A DNA stretch of 64,000 nucleotides from Alcanivoracaceae bacterium (lineage in GTDB: Bacteria > Pseudomonadota > Gammaproteobacteria > Pseudomonadales > Alcanivoracaceae): contig JAGLCJ010000003.1 of NCBI GenBank assembly GCA_023146255.1, positions 496,001-560,000 on the forward strand. The letters run 5' to 3'. The position numbers were made by a program, and so were the translations under genes. Below are positions 58,890-64,000 of the stretch, in pieces (position 1 is the first letter of the stretch; the number at the start of each line of letters is the position of its first letter). A model generated the notes under the pieces. The model saw only the letters and a list, made by a program, of their open reading frames with translations. It was not told where the DNA came from and made no database searches.

Positions 58890-60110
58890 ATGTTTGAAGC
58901 CCTGTTATCCCATCCGGACTTCTGGAAATACGCCAGTATTCCTGTCGCATCGGGCATTATCGGCTGGGGCACCAACTGGCTGGCGGTGCAGATGACCTTC
59001 TGGCCGAAGGAATTCATAGGCATCAAGCCTTTTCTTGGCTGGCAGGGCATTATTCCCGCCAAGGCCGAGAAAATGGGCCGTATTGTTGTCGAGAAGACCC
59101 TTGAAAAGCTTGGTTCCATTGACGAGTTTTTTCGCCAGATGGAACCGGAGAAGATTGCCGCCCACCTGACCCGCAGCACCCAGGACCGGATCGAGGAATA
59201 CACCGACGAGGTGATGCTCGAGCGTAATGGTGTGCTTTGGGAAAACCTGCCCTTGATGGTACGCAAGCGAGTCTACAATCGTGCCCGTCGTGCCATTCCT
59301 GACGTCATGGACAATCTGATTGATGACATCAGCCGCAATATTGAGGAGCTGGTGGACCTCAAGCACATGGTGGTGACCCAGCTTACGGAGGACAAGGACC
59401 TGCTGATCCGGGTATTCCGTGAGGTCGGAGAGCCTGAGTTTCGTTTTGTCGTGAACTCGGGTTTTTATTTTGGCTTCCTGTTCGGCCTGATACAGATTCC
59501 GGTGTTTATCCTGGTCCCGGAGAACTGGGTTTTACCGGTGTTTGGTTTCATCGTTGGCATCGCTACCAACTGGGTGGCGTTGAACGTTATTTTCCGGCCA
59601 TTGAATCCGGTCAAGATGGGGCCATTTCGGGTCCAGGGCCTGTTTCTGCGCAGGCAGAAGGACGTCGCCGAGCAGTTTGCCCGCATCACCACCACGGAAA
59701 TGATGACGCTGCAGAAACTGATGCAGCAGGTTGTTAACGGCCCACGCGGTGACCGTACCCGGATGCTTATCAAGAAGCATCTGCGACCTCTTCTCGAGGG
59801 TGGTGTCGTGCGAACAGCGGCGCAGCTCACTGTCGGTCCGGGCGGTTATGCCGAGCTCAAGCGTGCCGTTGAAGAGAAGGCGGTAGATCTGTCGATGTAC
59901 CCTTTTGAAGATCCGGTGTTCAATCGTGAGCGGGGCGCCATCGTTGAGAAAGTGATCAGTGAACGGATGCAGGCACTGTCTTCGGAAGAGTTTCAGGATC
60001 TGCTCCGGCCGGCATTTCAGGAGGATGAGTGGATTCTGATTCTGGTAGGTGGTGCGCTTGGCGCCATGGCCGGTATGTTCCAGCTGCTGATCGTGTTCGG
60101 GGTTGCCTGA
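58890..60110 (+). CDS. DUF445 family membrane protein
   Basis: A 406-residue protein with the family signatures GIIGWGTNWLAVQMTFWPKEF near the N-terminus and the repeated version GIATNWVALNVIFRPLNPV in the middle, membrane segments at about 10-30, 190-240 and the C-terminal end (VGGALGAMAGMFQLLIVFG), and long helical cytoplasmic stretches. The function of DUF445 is unknown. The start at 58890 follows GGGGGAGAAG and gives the family length. It is followed after one base by the small membrane protein gene. Confidence 0.85.
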   Translation: MFEALLSHPDFWKYASIPVASGIIGWGTNWLAVQMTFWPKEFIGIKPFLGWQGIIPAKAEKMGRIVVEKTLEKLGSIDEFFRQMEPEKIAAHLTRSTQDRIEEYTDEVMLERNGVLWENLPLMVRKRVYNRARRAIPDVMDNLIDDISRNIEELVDLKHMVVTQLTEDKDLLIRVFREVGEPEFRFVVNSGFYFGFLFGLIQIPVFILVPENWVLPVFGFIVGIATNWVALNVIFRPLNPVKMGPFRVQGLFLRRQKDVAEQFARITTTEMMTLQKLMQQVVNGPRGDRTRMLIKKHLRPLLEGGVVRTAAQLTVGPGGYAELKRAVEEKAVDLSMYPFEDPVFNRERGAIVEKVISERMQALSSEEFQDLLRPAFQEDEWILILVGGALGAMAGMFQLLIVFGVA

Positions 60111-60111
60111 G

Positions 60112-60432
60112 ATGACCGTGGCGCTGTCCGCAACGCAGGTGTTCGGCTTGCTGTTTGCGGCAGCGATGCTGTCGTCACTGATTACCCTGCTGGTCATGCA
60201 TCTGGCATTCAAGTACAAGGTCGGCCCCGAGATTGAGCGCAAGGTTGACAGGCGCCTGAGTGAAGGGGCGGCCCGGCTCGAAGAAAATCTTCGTCAGCGC
60301 ATTGTCGAGGCGGTTTTCGGCAAGTCTGACATCATTCGTGAACGCGCCCGGGATATCGCCAAAACTGGTATCAGCCTGTTGGCAGGCCGGCGGCAGGCCC
60401 GTGGCGATTACGATGATGAGGGCGACTTCTGA
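60112..60432 (+). CDS. Small single-pass membrane protein, paralogue of the gene at 57489
   Basis: A 106-residue protein with one membrane segment (about 8-30: VFGLLFAAAMLSSLITLLVM) and a charged helical tail (KVDRRLSEGAARLEENLRQR). It starts one base after the DUF445 stop, so it is coupled to it. Its similarity in layout to the gene at 57489 suggests both serve the same membrane system. Confidence 0.7.
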   Translation: MTVALSATQVFGLLFAAAMLSSLITLLVMHLAFKYKVGPEIERKVDRRLSEGAARLEENLRQRIVEAVFGKSDIIRERARDIAKTGISLLAGRRQARGDYDDEGDF

Positions 60433-60606
60433 GAGTGCTTCCAGCCTAGGGATTTTTCACCTTCCTGACAGATTGTCAGACACATACTCCCCGGAACGAC
60501 TGTCCCGCCGCCTAAACTTCCCTCAGTTCGCGCTGATTCTATTGTTTCACTTTCTGGCATTTGCCATTGCTGTATTGGCTTGTGGAACTGATACCGGAGC
60601 AAGTTC

Positions 60607-61038
60607 ATGTCTGACCGCAAGCAGGATAAAGAAACTCAGGAAAAGACCAATTCGCTGAAGGGAATCGGTGATGGTGCGCTGGACCTGCGTAAATACACCC
60701 ACCAGATCTGGCTGGCGGGCCTTGGCGCCTTTGCCCGTGCTGAGGAAGAGGGCAGCAAGCTGTTCGATACCCTGGTGGATGTGGGCAAGGACCTGGAGTC
60801 CAAGACCCGTGATATCTCTGAGACCAGAGTGGAAGAGATCAAAGAGCGGGTTCGTAGCCGCACCGGCGAGACCATGGGCAAGATGGAGAAGGCGTTTGAT
60901 GAGCGCCTGAACAAGGCCTTGTCCAAGCTGGGCATCCCTAACAAGCGTGAGGTCGAGGCGCTGCAGAAGCGCGTTCAGGAGCTCACGGCGGCCCTTGAAG
61001 AGCTGACTCCGGAAGAGAAGGCCAAGGGCAAGAAGTAA
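60607..61038 (+). CDS. Phasin family protein
   Basis: A 143-residue amphipathic helical protein of the PhaI/PhaF phasin type: LRKYTHQIWLAGLGAFARAEEEGSKLFDTLV is the phasin signature (read in parts), followed by a helical region and a heptad-like, Lys-rich C-terminus ending in EEKAKGKK. Phasins coat polyhydroxyalkanoate granules, and related proteins act as general helical regulators. No PHA synthase is in the window. A terminator follows. Confidence 0.85.
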   Translation: MSDRKQDKETQEKTNSLKGIGDGALDLRKYTHQIWLAGLGAFARAEEEGSKLFDTLVDVGKDLESKTRDISETRVEEIKERVRSRTGETMGKMEKAFDERLNKALSKLGIPNKREVEALQKRVQELTAALEELTPEEKAKGKK

Positions 61039-61087
61039 GGCATCAAAGTTTGTAGCGCACACCGCAAACCCCTTGTGGTGTTGTTTT

Positions 61088-61119
61088 ACGGGTCCCATCC
61101 TCTGGGGCCCGTTTTTTTT
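61088..61119 (+). terminator. Terminator of the phasin gene
   Basis: Hairpin ACGGGTCCC / GGGGCCCGT with one G-U pair and a seven-base loop, followed by eight T. It lies 49 bases after the stop. Confidence 0.88.
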
Positions 61120-61648
61120 GTTGTGAATTCTTGCTGTTAGAGCAGGTACCGGGCCAGGTATCAGAATATTTCTACACAGGCGCGAGCTAACTGACCGTCG
61201 CTCTGGGGTTTTTTCCCGAAAGTGCCAGTTTTCTACGGTTTTTTTATCTTATCTATTTGATTTATATGGCGATTAACATAAAGGTCAAAAAAACGTCAAA
61301 TCGTTGCAGCGGTCGGTTTAATGCCTGTTCCACGCCTTTGTCAGGCCCTTTTACACAGAGTTTTCCACAGATTCTGTGGACAATGACTGACAGCTGAGCT
61401 GGTCGAACCGGTGGTTGTGAGCAGTCATTGTCTGAGCATTGGCTAAGCAGTAAGCATGGCAAGTAATGTTAGCCCTGAGTGCTGATTATTCTGTCAGGAC
61501 ATCAACGTAACTACCTGATTTTCAGTTTCAGCTTATCTTGCTCTGTTGCAGTGCATCAAAGTTAGTGATTCTGGTGTTCTGGTGTCAGTACCATAGTGCG
61601 TGGAACTTCACACAGACTTATCCACAGACAGAGATTTGTCCTCGAAAT
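61120..61648. other. AT-rich gap with DnaA-box-like sites
   Basis: No supported gene. An AT-rich stretch (about 61238-61300, with TTATCTTATCTATTTGATT) is followed by TTTTCCACA (61361-61369), TGTGGACAA (61375-61383, inverse of TTGTCCACA) and a consensus TTATCCACA (61618-61626). These resemble DnaA boxes near an unwinding element. Neighbouring genes are not those usual at oriC, so this may be a DnaA-binding locus or coincidence. Confidence 0.35.
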
Positions 61649-61682
61649 AAAAAAGGCCAGACATTGCTGTCTGGCCTTTTTT
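61649..61682. terminator. Bidirectional terminator after the acyl-CoA synthetase
   Basis: A perfect 15-bp stem AAAAAAGGCCAGACA / TGTCTGGCCTTTTTT with loop TTGC. It ends 24 bases from the acyl-CoA synthetase stop on the minus strand. Confidence 0.92.
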
Positions 61683-61705
61683 ATTGCGCTTGAGCTTGCG
61701 TTTGA

Positions 61706-63538
61706 TCAGAAGCGGTACTTGCCACCATCAACACCCTGTTGCAGCTCCGGCGTTAGCAGCTGATAGCCAGCTTCACCTGGCAGCAGTGCGTAAACCGGGT
61801 TGTCCTGCTGGGCCAGATCGTATTTCTGCTCTTTCAATTTGTTCTTCTGGTGCTTGAAAGTGCCGGTGGTTTCCATTTCCTGATCATTGATGCGGATAAA
61901 GACCGGAATGGCATACGGCGGCAGTTCGCGCTTCAGGTACTCATACAGCCCCTTGAAGTTGAACTGGCTGTGATCGCCGTTGAGACGGACCTGAGCCATG
62001 CCGGCGCGACCATTGGTGTTGGGGATTTCTACACCGTAGACAACGGTTTCAACGATCCCGTCAAAGCCGTCCATGATCTGTTCGATTTCGGTGGTCGACA
62101 CGTTTTCACCTTTCCAGCGGAAGGTATCACCGAGCCGGTCAACGAACTGGGCATGCTTGAAGCCGATGTCGCGCATCATGTCGCCAGTATTGAAGTAGGC
62201 GTCGCCTTTCTTGAAGACATTGCGGAGCACTGATTTTTCGGTCTTTTCCTTGTCGGTGTAACCGTCAAACGGGGTCTTGTCGGTGATTTCACCGATCAAC
62301 AGACCCGCCTCACCCTTGCCGACTTTGATCATGAAGCCATTCGGCCCGCGCACCGGCTCTTCGCGTTCCTTGTCATATTTGACGATCGCATAGGAAACCG
62401 GAGAAAAGCCGACGGTATTGTCAAAGTTGAAGATGTTGGTGAACGCAACGTTGCCTTCGGACGAGGCATACAGCTCAACCACGCGGTCAATGCCGAAGCG
62501 CTCCTTGAAGCCCTTCCAGATGCCTGGACGCAGGCCATTGCCGACGATCACCTTGACCTTGTTATCGCGGTCATTGGGCTTGGCAGCTTGTTCATTCAGG
62601 TAACGGCACAACTCGCCAACGTAGGCAAAGGCAGTGCAGTCGTTATTCCGAATATCGTCCCAGAAGCGACTGGCAGAGAACTTGCGCGCCAGCACCAGGC
62701 CAGCTCCAGCGGCAATTGCCGAACCCCAGCCGATTACCATGCCGGTGGCGTGATAGAACGGCAGGGTGCAGTACATGCGGTCATGTTTTTCCAGCCGAAC
62801 AGCGGAATAGCCAAAGGCGCCATAGGCCTTTTCCCAGCGGCCATGGTTGAAGACAACCGCTTTCGGCAAGCCGGTGGTGCCGGAGGTGTAGATGTAGAAG
62901 AGCGGGTCTTTCAGGAAGATCTTGCCAGCGGTATCCGGGTTTTCGCTGCTGCAATCACGGATCAGTTCTGCCAGATTCTGATAGCCGGAAGGCACGGTTC
63001 CCGGATTATCCAGCGTGTCCTGGTCGGCGAAGCAGTAGAAACGATCCGCGGGCAATTCCAGATCCGCACGGACTTCTTCAATGGCTTCAGCCAGCTCGGC
63101 GCCAATCACTGCCGCTTTCGGTTTCACCAGATTGACACTATGGGTCAGTACCTTGCCGCGCTGTGAGGTATTGATCAGTGCCGACACCACGCCAATCTTG
63201 GCCAGTCCGACAACGGTGCCAAGCAGCTCGGTGCGGTTTTCAATATCGACTGCTACCACGTCACCTTTTTTCAGGCCGATCGAGGCGAAGTAATCTGAGA
63301 TGCGGTTGGCCCAGGCGTTGAACTGGGTGTAAGTCAGCTGGGTGTCATTGTGGATTACCGCAACGCCATTCGGGTTCATGTCGGTGGCTCGCTGGATGGC
63401 GAGGCCGAGGCCCAGTGGCATGGTTTTGTCGGTCAGCTTGGCCATCTTCGAGCCTTTGATGATACCGGGCAGATTGGCCAGTACCTCGGGCATCTTCGAC
63501 AGCAGCTTGGGCAACGTGATGACGTCGGCGTTGCTCAT
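61706..63538 (-). CDS. Long-chain acyl-CoA synthetase (FATP/FadD6 type)
   Basis: A 610-residue ANL-family adenylating enzyme that activates fatty acids to acyl-CoA. The P-loop is YIYTSGTTGLPKA (about 215-226); LYASSEGNVAFTNIFN and YFNTGDMMRDIG and the A8 region RLGDTFRWKGENVSTTEIEQ follow. The last two match the very-long-chain/FATP branch rather than classical FadD. It would feed the fadAB enzymes of this window. It is bounded by a terminator. Confidence 0.9.
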   Translation of the reverse strand: MSNADVITLPKLLSKMPEVLANLPGIIKGSKMAKLTDKTMPLGLGLAIQRATDMNPNGVAVIHNDTQLTYTQFNAWANRISDYFASIGLKKGDVVAVDIENRTELLGTVVGLAKIGVVSALINTSQRGKVLTHSVNLVKPKAAVIGAELAEAIEEVRADLELPADRFYCFADQDTLDNPGTVPSGYQNLAELIRDCSSENPDTAGKIFLKDPLFYIYTSGTTGLPKAVVFNHGRWEKAYGAFGYSAVRLEKHDRMYCTLPFYHATGMVIGWGSAIAAGAGLVLARKFSASRFWDDIRNNDCTAFAYVGELCRYLNEQAAKPNDRDNKVKVIVGNGLRPGIWKGFKERFGIDRVVELYASSEGNVAFTNIFNFDNTVGFSPVSYAIVKYDKEREEPVRGPNGFMIKVGKGEAGLLIGEITDKTPFDGYTDKEKTEKSVLRNVFKKGDAYFNTGDMMRDIGFKHAQFVDRLGDTFRWKGENVSTTEIEQIMDGFDGIVETVVYGVEIPNTNGRAGMAQVRLNGDHSQFNFKGLYEYLKRELPPYAIPVFIRINDQEMETTGTFKHQKNKLKEQKYDLAQQDNPVYALLPGEAGYQLLTPELQQGVDGGKYRF

Positions 63539-63710
63539 GGGATCTCCGTCTTGAGTTGTTGGTCTGTGTGTTGCCGGGATGCCAGGCTCCCTAAGGCAGG
63601 TAAGCCATGGGCGCGCCGGATTCCGGCAGGGTGCGGCAACAGGCCGCTATAAAAGCAGGGGCGGCCGTACCATAACTGTCCCATCGGCAGCTGGCAAGCG
63701 AGTCAGCCGC

Positions 63711-64000
63711 TTAGTGCTCCACGGTCAACAGGATTTGTTTACCTTTGACCTGATCGCCAGCCTTCACGCCCACCGAAGCGACCACACCATCGACGCTGGC
63801 CTTCAGGCTGTGCTCCATTTTCATTGCTTCCATCACCACCAGAACCTCTCCGCGGCTGACGTTCTGGCCAGGTTGGCAGCGCACCGCAATCACGGCGCCG
63901 TCCATCGGCGCACGTAACTGGCCTGAGCCCGGCCCTTCCGCTGCCGCAACGGCAATATGGGTCTGATCGCTGAAGGCGAGCGCCTGACCCTGATGATCGA
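63711..64000 (-). CDS. C-terminus of a biotin-dependent acyl-CoA carboxylase alpha subunit
   Basis: A reading frame open from the window edge to 63711, about 96 residues. It has the biotinyl domain with the attachment lysine in VMEAMKMEHSLKA, preceded by QLRAPMDGAVIAVRCQPGQ. The upstream part (QGQALAFSDQTHIAVAAAEG) fits the linker of methylcrotonyl-, propionyl- or geranyl-CoA carboxylase alpha subunits. Which one cannot be told from this fragment; the gene continues beyond the window. Confidence 0.85.
   Translation of the reverse strand, partial: DHQGQALAFSDQTHIAVAAAEGPGSGQLRAPMDGAVIAVRCQPGQNVSRGEVLVVMEAMKMEHSLKASVDGVVASVGVKAGDQVKGKQILLTVEH

Noticed and set aside
60555..60575. Sigma-54-like promoter before the phasin gene (TGGCATTTGCCATTGCT)
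   Set aside because: The GG and GC elements are one base further apart than the strict sigma-54 spacing allows, so it is not a reliable call.
1..64000. CRISPR array, transposase or prophage genes
   Set aside because: No regularly spaced direct repeats, transposase, integrase or phage structural genes were seen on either strand.

Overview
The window looks like a chromosomal segment of a gammaproteobacterium related to Pseudomonas and the Alcanivorax group. Supporting signs are the gene neighbourhoods uvrB/aspartate aminotransferase, infC-rpmI-rplT-pheST-ihfA-merR, htpX/alaA and cmoAB, small lineage-type families (DUF6316, DUF6482, PA1571-type), a two-gene fatty-acid oxidation operon, an acyl-CoA synthetase and a phasin. 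The genus is inferred from protein resemblance only.

Layout. 1-5154 (+): end of a cytochrome c maturation operon (ccmB-ccmC-ccmD-ccmE, with no ccmF after it), a RimK-like ATP-grasp ligase and an MFS transporter. 5176-13623: a tandem glutaredoxin/GST-N protein, thiolase plus multifunctional beta-oxidation enzyme, a pair of large hairpin repeats, an orphan PycTM-like membrane protein, small DUF proteins, then folE with an Fe-S photolyase, and a response regulator. 13728-23247: an SDR, an AraC regulator overlapping purU, an outer-membrane protein, transporters, TusA, a MATE pump and EpmC. 23296-32681 (-): nine-gene envelope operon with one TolQ/ExbB, two TolR/ExbD, a TonB/AgmX-like protein and three TPR proteins, resembling the core of the myxobacterial Agl-Glt gliding machinery. 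32883-41147: pdxB, an NAD-kinase-like protein, htpX, alaA, a GST, three tRNAs with a second pair of the hairpin repeats and a scrambled partial copy of tRNA-Asn, and aspartate aminotransferase. 41267-50898: uvrB, tRNA-Val, infC (ATT start), rpmI, rplT, pheS, pheT, ihfA, a MerR regulator, tRNA-Pro, cmoA and cmoB. 50904-57296: a degenerate REC-GGDEF protein and an alpha-type chaperone-usher fimbrial locus split over both strands. 57489-64000: a DUF445 / SCP2-like / phasin cluster, a 0.67 kb AT-rich gap with DnaA-box-like sites, a long-chain acyl-CoA synthetase and the C-terminus of a biotin-dependent carboxylase.

Two things deserve most attention. One is a family of four hairpin elements that share a core of about 50 nt and an inner GGGAC/GTCCC clamp but have long, nearly perfect and locus-specific stems. 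They occur as two divergent pairs, and one pair is itself enclosed by abutting outer inverted repeats. The other is the complete Agl-Glt-like stator-plus-TPR operon, in which only one of the two TolR paralogues keeps the membrane aspartate.
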